Under the pieces are notes generated by a model. That model worked only from the letters and a program-made list of their open reading frames with translations. It made no database searches and was not told where the DNA came from. From an uncultured Lachnospiraceae bacterium (lineage in GTDB: Bacteria; Bacillota; Clostridia; Lachnospirales; Lachnospiraceae): 55,749 nt of DNA. The stretch covers positions 1-55,749 of the forward strand of contig CAJUBR010000010.1 of NCBI GenBank assembly GCA_910584695.1, read 5' to 3'. The stretch's first letter is position 1, and each line of letters begins with the position of its first letter. Below are positions 9,250-18,551 of this stretch, piece by piece. A program made the translations under genes and the position numbers.

Positions 9250-10929
9250 ATGAAAAATAAGATCCGATTTTTAGCTGCAGCGGTGATATGTATTTTAATC
9301 AGTGGGTGTCTGCATATGGACGCTAAGCCGCAAAATGAGAAAAAACAAGAAAAGGATATGTTTGATATGGAAACGGCAAGCACAACTCCATATGGGAAGT
9401 ATCCGGAAACGGTTACCTACTCGTTGGGGAAAATGACGGGAAGTAACAATTCCAATATGCCGCTGGGGGATACTTATGAGAATAATGCATATACGAGATA
9501 TTTAAGGCAGACCTTAAATGTACAGAATGAAAATGTTTTTGAAGCGTATGAAGATTATGATGAAGTGGTTTCCATGTCTATTGAGACAGGGGAAATACCG
9601 GATATCATGGTGGTGAGTGATCTGGGTGAAGTACAAAGACTTGTAGAAGAAGGCTTGATCGAGGATTTGACAGAGGCGTATCATAATTGTGCCAGCACGC
9701 GGATTAAGGCAATTTACAGTAGTTACGGAGGTTCTCTTTTTGACAATGTAACATTTGACGGTAAAATAATGGCAATACCTGAAACCAATATTGAAGACGG
9801 ACCGACAATGCTGTGGCTGCGGAAAGACTGGCTGGATCAATTGGGACTTTCAGCCCCAAAAACAATGGAGGATGTGGAAAATATTGTATCCCAGTTTATC
9901 AGAAACGATCCGGGAAAAAATGGACCGGGAAATACCGTTGGACTGGTGTGTGACCGCAATATGGTGGGAGAGAGCGGATATAGTTATGAATACCAGATGG
10001 ATATTCTCTTTGCCAGCTATGATGCATATCCAAGACAGTGGCTGATGGAAGATGACGGAAGTGTTTCTTACGGTTCTGTTCAGCCGGAGGTGAAAGGTGC
10101 ACTAAAAAAACTCAGTGAAATGTACAAAAACGGAACATTGGATAATGAGTTTTTACTTCGTTCCAATTCCAATATTATCGAACTGATCGAAGATGGAAAA
10201 TGCGGTGCCTTTTTCGGTCCGTGGTGGGCTCCGAATAATCCGTTAATGAGTGCAAAGAGTAAGGATCCCGATGCGGATTGGGAACCTTATATTATTACGA
10301 CAGATGAAAAGGGGAACGTTAGTTATTGTTATAGAAATCCAAGTTATAAATATGTTGTGGTAAGAAAAGGTTATGCACATCCAGAGGTTGCAATCAAGAT
10401 TTTAAACGTCATGTACGATGATTTGAGATATCATAATAAAAAGGCAGGGGAAATATCCCGGTATTACCAGCTTAATGTGGATGTGACAGCCAGACCCATC
10501 AGTATTAACATTGATTATCAGAATGCTTTAAACCGGTGTTATAAGGATCTGATGGAAACATTTTCCGGAGAAAAAAGGGCAGAAGATATGGAATTAATGG
10601 AAGCTTCTTATTATGAATCCTGTAAATCTTATCTGGAAAACGCAGAAACGGCAAGTGTGGAAGACTGGGCTGCTTATACTTCCAGAATAACAGCCTGCCG
10701 CCTTTTAAACGAAGCAAAAACCAAAGTTGTGAAATCCGTTTATTTTGCGGAAACGGATTCCATGAAAGAGGAATGGTGGAAACTCCGGGAACTGGAGGAG
10801 GAGACGTTCTTAAAAATTGTAACAGGAGTGGAAGAACCGGACATCTTTGATGATTTTGTATCGCAGTGGAAGGAAAAGGGTGGAGATAAAATAACAAAAG
10901 AGGTAAATGCAGCCGTTGCGGGGCAATAA
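9250..10929 (+). CDS. Unpaired extracellular solute-binding lipoprotein (LplA-like size)
   Basis: A 559-residue exported lipoprotein with signal and lipobox LISGC (Cys20). The body resembles the large extracellular solute-binding proteins of about 550 residues (LplA/YtcQ group): PDIMVVSDLGEVQRLVEEGLIEDLT, then TMLWLRKDWLDQLG, and the FFGPWWAPNNPL pocket segment. Such proteins usually bind oligosaccharides. No dedicated permeases follow. It may serve as an alternative binding protein for the MalFG pair, or as an extracellular sensor partner for the YesM-like kinase; both are inferences from position. Confidence 0.75.
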   Translation: MKNKIRFLAAAVICILISGCLHMDAKPQNEKKQEKDMFDMETASTTPYGKYPETVTYSLGKMTGSNNSNMPLGDTYENNAYTRYLRQTLNVQNENVFEAYEDYDEVVSMSIETGEIPDIMVVSDLGEVQRLVEEGLIEDLTEAYHNCASTRIKAIYSSYGGSLFDNVTFDGKIMAIPETNIEDGPTMLWLRKDWLDQLGLSAPKTMEDVENIVSQFIRNDPGKNGPGNTVGLVCDRNMVGESGYSYEYQMDILFASYDAYPRQWLMEDDGSVSYGSVQPEVKGALKKLSEMYKNGTLDNEFLLRSNSNIIELIEDGKCGAFFGPWWAPNNPLMSAKSKDPDADWEPYIITTDEKGNVSYCYRNPSYKYVVVRKGYAHPEVAIKILNVMYDDLRYHNKKAGEISRYYQLNVDVTARPISINIDYQNALNRCYKDLMETFSGEKRAEDMELMEASYYESCKSYLENAETASVEDWAAYTSRITACRLLNEAKTKVVKSVYFAETDSMKEEWWKLRELEEETFLKIVTGVEEPDIFDDFVSQWKEKGGDKITKEVNAAVAGQ

Positions 10930-10935
10930 TCCGTC

Positions 10936-10964
10936 TTGGAAAAATAAAGGAAGTATGTTATACT
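10936..10964 (+). promoter_or_regulatory. Sigma-A-type promoter for the TPR-hflX-ABC-F genes
   Basis: TTGGAA at 10936-10941, 17-base spacer, TATACT at 10959-10964. It lies in the 107-base gap ahead of the TPR protein gene. The -35 matches 4 of 6 and the -10 matches 5 of 6 consensus bases. Confidence 0.5.
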
Positions 10965-11036
10965 TACGATATCTTTGCAGTGGATTTGCTTAATATTATG
11001 TAACACGGGCTGCAGGCAGGAAAGGCAATATTTATT

Positions 11037-11909
11037 ATGGGCAGACGAAGAAATAGAAGAGACCGGTATGGAATATATGAATTATCGGAATACCGTCCGG
11101 TAAGGAAGAAAAAGAAAAAAAAGAAATTTACATTTCTTGGTATCATAAAATTCTTTATAATGGTTATGCTTCTTTTGGGCATCCTTTATGGGGTGTCAAT
11201 CGGGGTAAAGCATAGTATGTTTAATAAAGGTTTGGCATTATATGAAAAAGAAGATTATGAAGGGGCAATTGATCTTTTTGAAGAGGCATTGAAGCCACGG
11301 CTTCCCCTTTTAGAGACGTTTGATAATGATGTCCGCCTGTATCTGGCAGACTGCTATGTAAATACAGGAGAATATGGTGATGCCTGTTGTGAGTACAGCA
11401 AGGTTAGGTTATGGGCAAAGGCGAAGATAGAAGGTCTGGATTATCTGCAGAATATCGCCTATGGACTGCAATTGTATGACTGGCAGGATTATAGAGCTGC
11501 ACTGCCGATTTTACTGGAGGCCTATGAGGATGGTTATAGTGATCTGATCTTGTATGTAGGAAGCTGTTACGGACAGACTGGGGATCTTGATAATATGCAG
11601 CTTTATTATGATGTATTTTTAAAAACAAACGACATGAATAGTTTTATGTATGCACAATATGCGGCAATTGCTCTTGATGAAGGGAAAATGGAGGAAGCAC
11701 TGGGATATATTGAGAAGGGAAAGAGGTTGAAAGATCAGTCAAATATAAAGGAATTATTATTTGATGAGATTGTATATTATGAGAAATTAAAGGATTATAA
11801 TATGGCATATGCAAAGGCGAAGGCATTTGTTGAGGCATATCCACAGGATGCAGACGGTAAGAATGAGTATGACTTATTGTATACAAGACGTACAGAATTG
11901 GAAGAGTAG
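11037..11909 (+). CDS. TPR-repeat protein with single N-terminal membrane anchor
   Basis: A 290-residue protein. A very basic N-terminus (KKKKKKK near residue 25) is followed by one membrane segment (about 40-60) and tetratricopeptide-like helix pairs from about 65 to 285 (for example ALYEKEDYEGAIDLFEEAL). The orientation should place the TPR part outside or at the membrane surface. TPR modules bind other proteins, but no partner is evident. It ends 11 bases before hflX, so it is probably co-transcribed with it. The specific role is unknown. Confidence 0.7.
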   Translation: MGRRRNRRDRYGIYELSEYRPVRKKKKKKKFTFLGIIKFFIMVMLLLGILYGVSIGVKHSMFNKGLALYEKEDYEGAIDLFEEALKPRLPLLETFDNDVRLYLADCYVNTGEYGDACCEYSKVRLWAKAKIEGLDYLQNIAYGLQLYDWQDYRAALPILLEAYEDGYSDLILYVGSCYGQTGDLDNMQLYYDVFLKTNDMNSFMYAQYAAIALDEGKMEEALGYIEKGKRLKDQSNIKELLFDEIVYYEKLKDYNMAYAKAKAFVEAYPQDADGKNEYDLLYTRRTELEE

Positions 11910-11920
11910 TTGGAGGGTCT

Positions 11921-13180
11921 ATGATACGGTTCTTTGAAAATAAGCAGGAGACGGAACGCGTAATTTTAGTTGCGGTATATGACAGAGGACGGAAGGATGA
12001 GGTGTCTTTGGCAGAGCTTGCAGAATTGGTGAAGACTGCAGGAGCTGTTGAAGTGGGAAGGCTGGAACAGAATCTGGAAGAGGTCAATCACACTACCTAT
12101 CTGGGGAAAGGGAAATTAAAAGAATTAAAGGCAATGCTTGTGGCACTGGAGGCTACAGGCATTGTTTGCGATACGGAATTATCTCCGGTACAGATGAAGA
12201 CGCTGTCCCAGGAACTTGATACAAAAATTATGGATCGAACCATGATCATTCTTGACATTTTTGCATCAAGGGCAAATACCAGAGAGGGAAAAATACAGGT
12301 TGAGCTTGCACAGTTAAAATATAATGCCACAATGTTGGTGGGGCTTCGTTCCTCTTTATCCAGATTAGGAGGAGGAATTGGAACGAGGGGACCGGGTGAA
12401 AAAAAGCTTGAGATGGACCGGAGAATGATCCGGGAACAGATTTCCAGATTGAAGAAAGAACTAGAAGAAGTAAAAAGGCATAGAAAGACGCAGAGAAAGC
12501 TGCGAAGCAGCAACAGCAGTCCGGTTGTATGTATTGTTGGTTATACGAATGCAGGGAAGTCTACCCTTTTGAACCAACTGACAAAGGCAGAAGTACTGGC
12601 AGAGAATATGTTGTTTGCTACACTGGATCCGACGACCAGAGCCTTAAAGCTTCCCAACGGTCAAAATATTATGTTAACGGATACGGTTGGATTTATCTCA
12701 AAATTGCCACATCATTTAATTCAGGCATTTCGTTCCACATTGGAAGAAGCAAAATACAGTGACCTGATTCTTCATGTAGTGGATGCTGCAAATCCGGATA
12801 TGGATCGGCAGATGTATGCGGTATACGAGACTTTAAGAGAATTGGGAATAGAGGATAAACCGGTTATAACCGTATTTAATAAAATAGATAAATTAAGTCA
12901 TGTTCCGGTATTGAAAGACCTGCAGGCGGATGTTACTGTTTTGATTTCTGCTGGAAAGGGAACCGGAATGAAGGATTTGCTTCATGTGATAGGAAATCAA
13001 ATACGTGAAAACCAGATTTATATCGAACACCTGATTCCATATAAAGCAGCCGGGCTGCTTGCCGATATCAGGATATATGGACAGATACTTGCCGAAGAAT
13101 ACAAAGAAGAGGGAATACAGATTAAGGCTTATGTAAGAAAGCAGGATGCCCTTCGCTTAGAAAATTGGAGAGAATTATGA
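11921..13180 (+). CDS. hflX: GTPase HflX
   Basis: A 419-residue ribosome-associated GTPase that splits or rescues stalled 70S ribosomes under stress. The N-terminal HflX domain contains the Gly-rich linker segment GGGIGTRGPGE (150-160) and a basic coiled region. The GTPase domain has G1 GYTNAGKS (207-214), G3 DTVGF, and G4 NKID. ATG with TTGGAGGG upstream. Its last base overlaps the ABC-F gene start (ATGA), coupling two ribosome-acting factors in one operon. Confidence 0.95.
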   Translation: MIRFFENKQETERVILVAVYDRGRKDEVSLAELAELVKTAGAVEVGRLEQNLEEVNHTTYLGKGKLKELKAMLVALEATGIVCDTELSPVQMKTLSQELDTKIMDRTMIILDIFASRANTREGKIQVELAQLKYNATMLVGLRSSLSRLGGGIGTRGPGEKKLEMDRRMIREQISRLKKELEEVKRHRKTQRKLRSSNSSPVVCIVGYTNAGKSTLLNQLTKAEVLAENMLFATLDPTTRALKLPNGQNIMLTDTVGFISKLPHHLIQAFRSTLEEAKYSDLILHVVDAANPDMDRQMYAVYETLRELGIEDKPVITVFNKIDKLSHVPVLKDLQADVTVLISAGKGTGMKDLLHVIGNQIRENQIYIEHLIPYKAAGLLADIRIYGQILAEEYKEEGIQIKAYVRKQDALRLENWREL

Positions 13181-15003
13181 ACATTATAAATATCGAAAAT
13201 CTGACAAAAGGATATGGTGAAAGGGTTTTGTTTGACAAGGTGAACCTTGGTATTCATGAGGGAGATAAAATTGGGATTGTCGGTATAAACGGTTCGGGAA
13301 AGAGTACATTTTTAAAAATGCTGGCGGGGCTGGAGGAACCGGATGCAGGGAATATCATTTGGAATAAACAGGCGGATGCTGCATATCTTGCACAGAATAC
13401 AGAATTTAGGGAGGAGGATACCATACTTTCCTATGTGATGAGGGGAAAGAAAACTTCAAATCCCCACTGGAATCTGGAAGCAGAAGCAAACGCAATTTTA
13501 AAAAAATTATATATACAGGATACGAGTGCAAAGCTCCTTCATCTTTCGGGAGGAGAAAGAAAGCGGGTCGCATTGGCGAAGACACTGCTCGCACCGGCAA
13601 AGGTGCTGCTTTTAGATGAGCCTACCAATCATTTAGACAATAAGATGGTCACGTGGTTGGAGGAATATCTGAAAAGATATAAGGGGATTCTTATTATGGT
13701 AACACATGACCGGTATTTTCTTGATCGGGTAACCAATAAAATAGTAGAAATTGATTGGAGAAGGCTCTATCGTTACGAAGCCAATTATTCCGGTTTTTTG
13801 GAATTAAGACAGCAGCGCATAGACCGTGAAGCCGCCGGTTATCGTAAGGTGCAGAATATATTACGAACAGAGCTTCAATGGGTAAGACGCGGTGCACAGG
13901 CACGTTCTACAAAGCAAAAGGCAAGGCTGCAACGTTTTGAAGAAATGAAGTCTGTGAAAGCACCGGAAGAAGAACAGCATGTGGAAATGAATTCCCTTGC
14001 CTCTAGAATGGGAAAGAAGACCATTGAGATAAACAATGTTTCGAAAGCTTACGACGGTCGTGTTCTTATCAAAGATTTTACTTATTATACAATGAGAAAC
14101 GAGCATATTGGGATTGTAGGGGAAAATGGTTGTGGGAAAACAACCCTGCTTAAGATGATTTTAGGGAAAGAATTACCGGATTCCGGAGAAATTATCATTG
14201 GAGAGACGATTAAAATAGGCTATTTTTCCCAGATGGTGGAGGAAATGGAACCGTCAAAGAGGGTGATTGATTATATAAAGGATGTGGCGGAATACATAAC
14301 AACCGATAATGGTATGGCATCTGCCTCTCAGATGTGTGAACGTTTTTTGTTTACTCCGGAAATTCAATATCAACTGATCCGAAAACTTTCCGGGGGAGAG
14401 AAGCGAAGACTGTATTTACTAAAAATATTAATGTCAGCACCGAACGTATTAATATTAGATGAGCCTACAAATGATCTGGATATTGCGACCTTGACAATTT
14501 TAGAGGATTATCTGGATCATTTTGAAGGAATTGTAATTGCAGTATCCCATGACCGCTATTTTTTAGATCGTATTGCTGACCGGATTTTTGCATTTGAGGA
14601 AAATGGAATGATTGCCCGGTATGAGGGGGACTATACTACTTATGTAGAAAAGGCAGAGCAAAAAGGAACACTTTTTACAGAAGAGAAGAAGCAGGGAAGC
14701 GGAAAAACATTTGCTGACAGTAGAGATACATGGAAAAATAACAGGGAAAAAAAGCTTAGATTTACTTATCAGGAACAAAAGGAGTACGAAACCATTGATG
14801 GGGAAATTGCTGTTTTAGAGGAACAGCTCAAGGATATCGAAGAGGAAATCAACAAAGCGGCATGCCAGTATTCCCGGCTGCAGGAGCTTTCAGAACAAAA
14901 GGAGAATCTGGATTATAAACTCTCTGAGAGAATGGAGCGGTGGATTTATCTGAACGATCTGGCTGAAGAAATCGAAAAGCAGAATAAAAAACCGTTACGC
15001 TAG
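13177..15003 (+). CDS. ABC-F ATPase, Uup/YfmR-like
   Basis: A 608-residue soluble protein with two ABC domains and no membrane segments. First Walker A GINGSGKS (36-43), signature LSGGE (123-127), Walker B LLLDEP; second Walker A GENGCGKT, signature LSGGEKRR and LILDEP. The interdomain linker carries the ABC-F motif WVRRGAQARSTKQKAR. A charged C-terminal coiled coil (about 530-600) is the Uup-type extension. ABC-F proteins act at the ribosome E site; Uup/YfmR members help with stalled translation. The start at 13177 overlaps the hflX stop as ATGA with GGAG 6 bases upstream; the TTG at 13165 is less likely. Not obviously an antibiotic-resistance subtype. Confidence 0.9.
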   Translation: MNIINIENLTKGYGERVLFDKVNLGIHEGDKIGIVGINGSGKSTFLKMLAGLEEPDAGNIIWNKQADAAYLAQNTEFREEDTILSYVMRGKKTSNPHWNLEAEANAILKKLYIQDTSAKLLHLSGGERKRVALAKTLLAPAKVLLLDEPTNHLDNKMVTWLEEYLKRYKGILIMVTHDRYFLDRVTNKIVEIDWRRLYRYEANYSGFLELRQQRIDREAAGYRKVQNILRTELQWVRRGAQARSTKQKARLQRFEEMKSVKAPEEEQHVEMNSLASRMGKKTIEINNVSKAYDGRVLIKDFTYYTMRNEHIGIVGENGCGKTTLLKMILGKELPDSGEIIIGETIKIGYFSQMVEEMEPSKRVIDYIKDVAEYITTDNGMASASQMCERFLFTPEIQYQLIRKLSGGEKRRLYLLKILMSAPNVLILDEPTNDLDIATLTILEDYLDHFEGIVIAVSHDRYFLDRIADRIFAFEENGMIARYEGDYTTYVEKAEQKGTLFTEEKKQGSGKTFADSRDTWKNNREKKLRFTYQEQKEYETIDGEIAVLEEQLKDIEEEINKAACQYSRLQELSEQKENLDYKLSERMERWIYLNDLAEEIEKQNKKPLR

Positions 15004-15170
15004 AGATTTTGGGAGGAAAACGCTGTAGGATAAAAATAATAATTTTCACCTTTGTTTCACATTTGTGTAGTAGTTTACTTAATATTATAGAATGGTTTTA
15101 AATCATACTTCCGATATGACAATATAAAAATAGAGGAAGATGCGTTAAGGAAAGATATTAGGAAGAAAAT

Positions 15171-15221
15171 ACAGGAAAAAGCGACTTTCCTGTTGAAATG
15201 CTGAAAAAGATATAGTATTAT
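15171..15221 (+). promoter_or_regulatory. Promoter with an abutting inverted repeat, upstream of the SH3/glucosaminidase gene
   Basis: TTGAAA at 15193-15198, 17-base spacer, TATTAT at 15216-15221 (each 5 of 6 to consensus). ACAGGAAA (15171-15178) and TTTCCTGT (15186-15193) form an 8-bp inverted repeat that ends on the first base of the -35, a position suited to a regulator. The rest of the 272-base gap after the ABC-F gene is AT-rich with no convincing terminator. Confidence 0.55.
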
Positions 15222-15275
15222 GTAACTATATTATGTTAATTTGTTATGTAGGACTAATATGTTAGGGGTGTACAG

Positions 15276-17468
15276 ATGATTAATAAAAAAATAAAAAGCG
15301 AAACAAAGGGGACAACAATTAAACTTGTAATTGCATTTATGATATGTATGTTTTGGATTTTTGCATTTGGTGTGCACACAGAAGCGGCTACAACCTGTAA
15401 GTCGGTTATTTCCTATCCGGGCAAGACGACGGCAAAGGTTAATATGAGAAAAAAGGCGGGAACAAATTATACAAGCTATGGTATGCTTAAGAAAAAGCAA
15501 TCTGTTACGATTCTGGGCTATGCAAAGAACAAGGGCATGACATGGTACAAATGTAAAGCAGTAGTCAATGGAAAGACAAGAACAGGATATGTCAGTTCCT
15601 TTTATATCAAAAAAAATTCATCGGTGAAAGGTAAAGTAAATAATAAAGTCACTTCTTATCTGAATGTGAGAAAGAGTGCAAAGAGCTCTTCGAAATCACT
15701 GTTGAAGGTTCCCAAGAATACGGCAGTTACAATTAAGGGGATATCATGGAAATCAGGGAAATACTGGTATAAGGTTAAGACAACCTATAAGAAAAAAACG
15801 AAGACGGGTTATGTGTTATCGGATTATATTACGGTAAATGGGAATAGTACGTCAAATACATCTTCAGGTAACACTGGTACGAATAATACTAATAATACAG
15901 CAAAAACGGGGTATGTAAATGATAAGGTGACTACCTATCTGAATATTCGAAAGAGTGCCAGCACGGCAAGTTCTGTTCTTTTGAAGATACCGAGAAATAC
16001 ACTTGTTTCTGTATTGGGCACAAGTGGAAGCTGGTATAAGGTAAAGACAACATATGGAGGAAAAACCGTTACGGGATATGCCTCAAAAGCATATATTACG
16101 ATCGGAACGCTTCCAGCTGATAACAACAACAATAACAACAACAATAACAACAATAATAATAATTCGGATTCTTCTTTTGAAACTATGTTAAAGAAATTTC
16201 CGGCAAGTTATCAGTCAAGCTTACGTGCGTTACATACCCAATATCCAAATTGGAAGTTTATTGCAGTGAATACAAATCTGAATTGGGCAACTGTTATCCA
16301 AAACGAGAGTATAGTTGGACGAAACGTGATTCAAAGTAACTATCCGAAAGGGACAAGCTCACTGGCACCGTTTTCTTATTTGTCCACTGCGGATGGTGCA
16401 TATAACTGGAAAACGGATACGTATGCTGTAAAGGACGGAACAAACTGGTATAGTGCAAATTCAGAAGTAATTGCTTATTATATGGATCCCAGAAATTTTC
16501 TGAATGATATGGATATTTTTCAGTTTGAGGCACTGGCATATGATTCCTCCCAAAGTGCTACGGTGGTACAGAGCATACTGAACAATACTTTTATGAAGGG
16601 AAATTACAGTGTAACGGATTCTGCAACAAAGAAAAAGGTAACCGGTTCCTACAAACAGGCGTTTATGGATGCCGGAAAAGCCTCAAAAGCAAATCCCTAT
16701 TTTCTGGCTACCAGAAGTAAACAGGAAGTGGGTGTAAATGGTTCCAATGCCACAAGCGGAACATACGGTAGTTATAAGGGACTCTATAATTTTTATAATA
16801 TAGGGGCATATGACGGAACGAATGCAGTGGCGAGTGGTTTAAAGTGGGCAGCCGGAGGTGATGCAAAATCGACAACATATGGAAGACCATGGACGAATCC
16901 GTACAAGTCGATTGTTGGCGGGGCACAATATATTGCAACCAATTATATTAATCGGGGACAGAATACCCTATATTTTCAAAAGTTTAATGTCAATCCCGTA
17001 GAGACTAAATATTTATATCTGCATCAGTATATGACAAATGTTCAGGCACCTTATTCCGAGGGAAGAACGACAAGAAATGCATATAATAGATTGGGAGTTA
17101 TAGGAGATACGATGATATTCTATATTCCGGTTTATAATAATATGCCGGCTACTGCCTGTCGGCTTCCGAAGGCGGAAGGAAACCCGAATCCTTACCTTTC
17201 CAGTCTGAAAGTATATAAGGGCAGCAGTACTTCCACTCAGTATACATTAACACCAACGTTTAGCTACAATACCTATACGTATTCATTGGTTGTTCCGAAT
17301 TCCGTTTCCAGTGTGACGGTAAAAGCGACTGCTGTAAGTAAACGAGCCTCTGTATCAGGAGCAGGGACTTATCAACTGGCAGCCGGAAAAACGACAGTTA
17401 TTACCGTAACCGGTAGGGCTGAAAACGGAAAGACACAGCCTTATAGAATAAATGTCACCAGAAAATAG
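15276..17468 (+). CDS. Secreted cell-wall protein: SH3 repeats, glucosaminidase domain, cadherin-like domain
   Basis: A 730-residue exported protein. A signal peptide (about 1-38) is followed by three bacterial SH3 repeats (about 45-110, 118-190 and 212-280), a run of 14 Asn (283-296), a beta-N-acetylglucosaminidase-like domain (about 300-610) with probable catalytic E484 in ATRSKQEVG and downstream GLYNFYNIGAYDG, and a C-terminal cadherin-like beta-sandwich (about 640-730, starting NPYLSSLKVYKG). It should bind peptidoglycan through the SH3 repeats and cut the glycan chain. The next gene also carries the cadherin-like domain and follows after 36 bases. Confidence 0.85.
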   Translation: MINKKIKSETKGTTIKLVIAFMICMFWIFAFGVHTEAATTCKSVISYPGKTTAKVNMRKKAGTNYTSYGMLKKKQSVTILGYAKNKGMTWYKCKAVVNGKTRTGYVSSFYIKKNSSVKGKVNNKVTSYLNVRKSAKSSSKSLLKVPKNTAVTIKGISWKSGKYWYKVKTTYKKKTKTGYVLSDYITVNGNSTSNTSSGNTGTNNTNNTAKTGYVNDKVTTYLNIRKSASTASSVLLKIPRNTLVSVLGTSGSWYKVKTTYGGKTVTGYASKAYITIGTLPADNNNNNNNNNNNNNNSDSSFETMLKKFPASYQSSLRALHTQYPNWKFIAVNTNLNWATVIQNESIVGRNVIQSNYPKGTSSLAPFSYLSTADGAYNWKTDTYAVKDGTNWYSANSEVIAYYMDPRNFLNDMDIFQFEALAYDSSQSATVVQSILNNTFMKGNYSVTDSATKKKVTGSYKQAFMDAGKASKANPYFLATRSKQEVGVNGSNATSGTYGSYKGLYNFYNIGAYDGTNAVASGLKWAAGGDAKSTTYGRPWTNPYKSIVGGAQYIATNYINRGQNTLYFQKFNVNPVETKYLYLHQYMTNVQAPYSEGRTTRNAYNRLGVIGDTMIFYIPVYNNMPATACRLPKAEGNPNPYLSSLKVYKGSSTSTQYTLTPTFSYNTYTYSLVVPNSVSSVTVKATAVSKRASVSGAGTYQLAAGKTTVITVTGRAENGKTQPYRINVTRK
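16122..16163 (+). repeat. AAY trinucleotide tract encoding 14 Asn
   Basis: Fourteen consecutive AAC/AAT codons inside the glucosaminidase gene, between the SH3 repeats and the catalytic domain. As an in-frame trinucleotide tract it can change linker length without breaking the frame. Confidence 0.9.
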
Positions 17469-17504
17469 TGATTGGGATAAAGCTTTGGAAAGAGGAGATG
17501 AAGT

Positions 17505-18449
17505 ATGAAAAAGAAGATTGCGTTATTATTGACATTGGTGCTTGTACTTGGTCTGGTGGTAACGGGAATCCATTCAAAGGAAAAAGCATATGCAAAAGAA
17601 GCCGAGATGCATCTGGAGGTTCCGGAATCTGTTAAAAAGGAAAACGAATTTACTGTTAAGCTTGTTTTAAATAGTGATGCTGCACTCTATTCGGTGGATG
17701 CATATGTATCCTATAATGCAGAAATATTAGAGTTCATTCCAAAGGAGGATTGTGTTACAGGTGGAGCCGGAGTGTTGGAAGTGAAAGACACCTATAATGC
17801 GGAAACAAAAAATGCAGTCTATGAGCTGACTTTTAAAGCATTGGATATTGGGAATGTGGAGGTTGCATTAACAGATGTATTTCTGGTTGACTATGCTGAC
17901 CTGGATTATGTGGAGGTTGCTCCATCGGCTAAGAAAATTGAAATCGGTGTCAATACGCAGGAAGATACGGATGCAAGACTGTCAGATTTACTGGTTGCAC
18001 CAGGAGAATTGTCAGAGCCTTTTGATCCGGGCAGGACGGAATATGAACTGCATGTAGGTTTAGATGTGGAAATGATCGGGGTTAGTGCGATTCCGATGGA
18101 GGAAGAAAGTGTAGTAGGATTGGAGATGCCGGAAAGGCTGCAGATTGGGGAAAATACAGTTGTGATTACGGTAACGGCATTATCCGGTCATGTAAAGACT
18201 TATACAATAAAGGTGTATCGTGAAGAGATTCCAGAGGAGGAAACTTTAGAAGATACCCAGGAAACAAGTACAGAAAAGGATACGGAACAGACTACCGAGA
18301 GTGTAACGGAGCAGGAAAAAGAAGAGGCATCTTCTGAAACGACAGAGGAACAGAAAACGGAAACGATTACAACCGAGGAGATGACCACCACACAAGAAGT
18401 TACGACAGAGTATGTGACGCCAGAAGACAATATGGCAAAAACAGAGTAG
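17505..18449 (+). CDS. Secreted protein with cohesin-like and cadherin-like domains
   Basis: A 314-residue exported protein. A signal peptide (about 1-30, AYA then KEAEM) precedes a cohesin-like beta-sandwich (about 35-147, with FTVKLVLNSDAALYSVDAYV and YELTFKALDIGNVEV), a cadherin-like domain (about 153-246, DARLSDLLVAPGELSEPFDPG to KTYTIKVYREE), and a Thr/Glu-rich tail (247-314). There is no LPXTG or other anchor. The domain calls come from sequence pattern; a dockerin partner is not in the window. It is likely co-transcribed with the glucosaminidase gene and may assemble with it on the cell surface. Confidence 0.7.
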   Translation: MKKKIALLLTLVLVLGLVVTGIHSKEKAYAKEAEMHLEVPESVKKENEFTVKLVLNSDAALYSVDAYVSYNAEILEFIPKEDCVTGGAGVLEVKDTYNAETKNAVYELTFKALDIGNVEVALTDVFLVDYADLDYVEVAPSAKKIEIGVNTQEDTDARLSDLLVAPGELSEPFDPGRTEYELHVGLDVEMIGVSAIPMEEESVVGLEMPERLQIGENTVVITVTALSGHVKTYTIKVYREEIPEEETLEDTQETSTEKDTEQTTESVTEQEKEEASSETTEEQKTETITTEEMTTTQEVTTEYVTPEDNMAKTE

Positions 18450-18480
18450 AAGCGGTTGTGCAAAGAGGCACAATGCAATA

Positions 18481-18538
18481 AAAAAGAAGCTTTTGAGGCA
18501 GTCCACCGATGGGTGGGTGAGTCGAAAGCTTCTTTTTG
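18481..18538. terminator. Bidirectional terminator between convergent genes
   Basis: An A-rich/T-rich perfect 13-base inverted repeat, 18481-18493 (with core AGAAGCTTT) and 18525-18537 (core AAAGCTTCT), gives a T-tract on each strand. It separates the cohesin-like gene (plus) from hslO (minus). Confidence 0.9.
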
Positions 18539-18551
18539 TATACTTAAATAA

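Noticed and set aside
13177..15003. Antibiotic-resistance ABC-F protein
   Set aside because: The C-terminal coiled coil and the link with hflX fit the housekeeping Uup/YfmR group; the interdomain linker is not the extended type of resistance factors.
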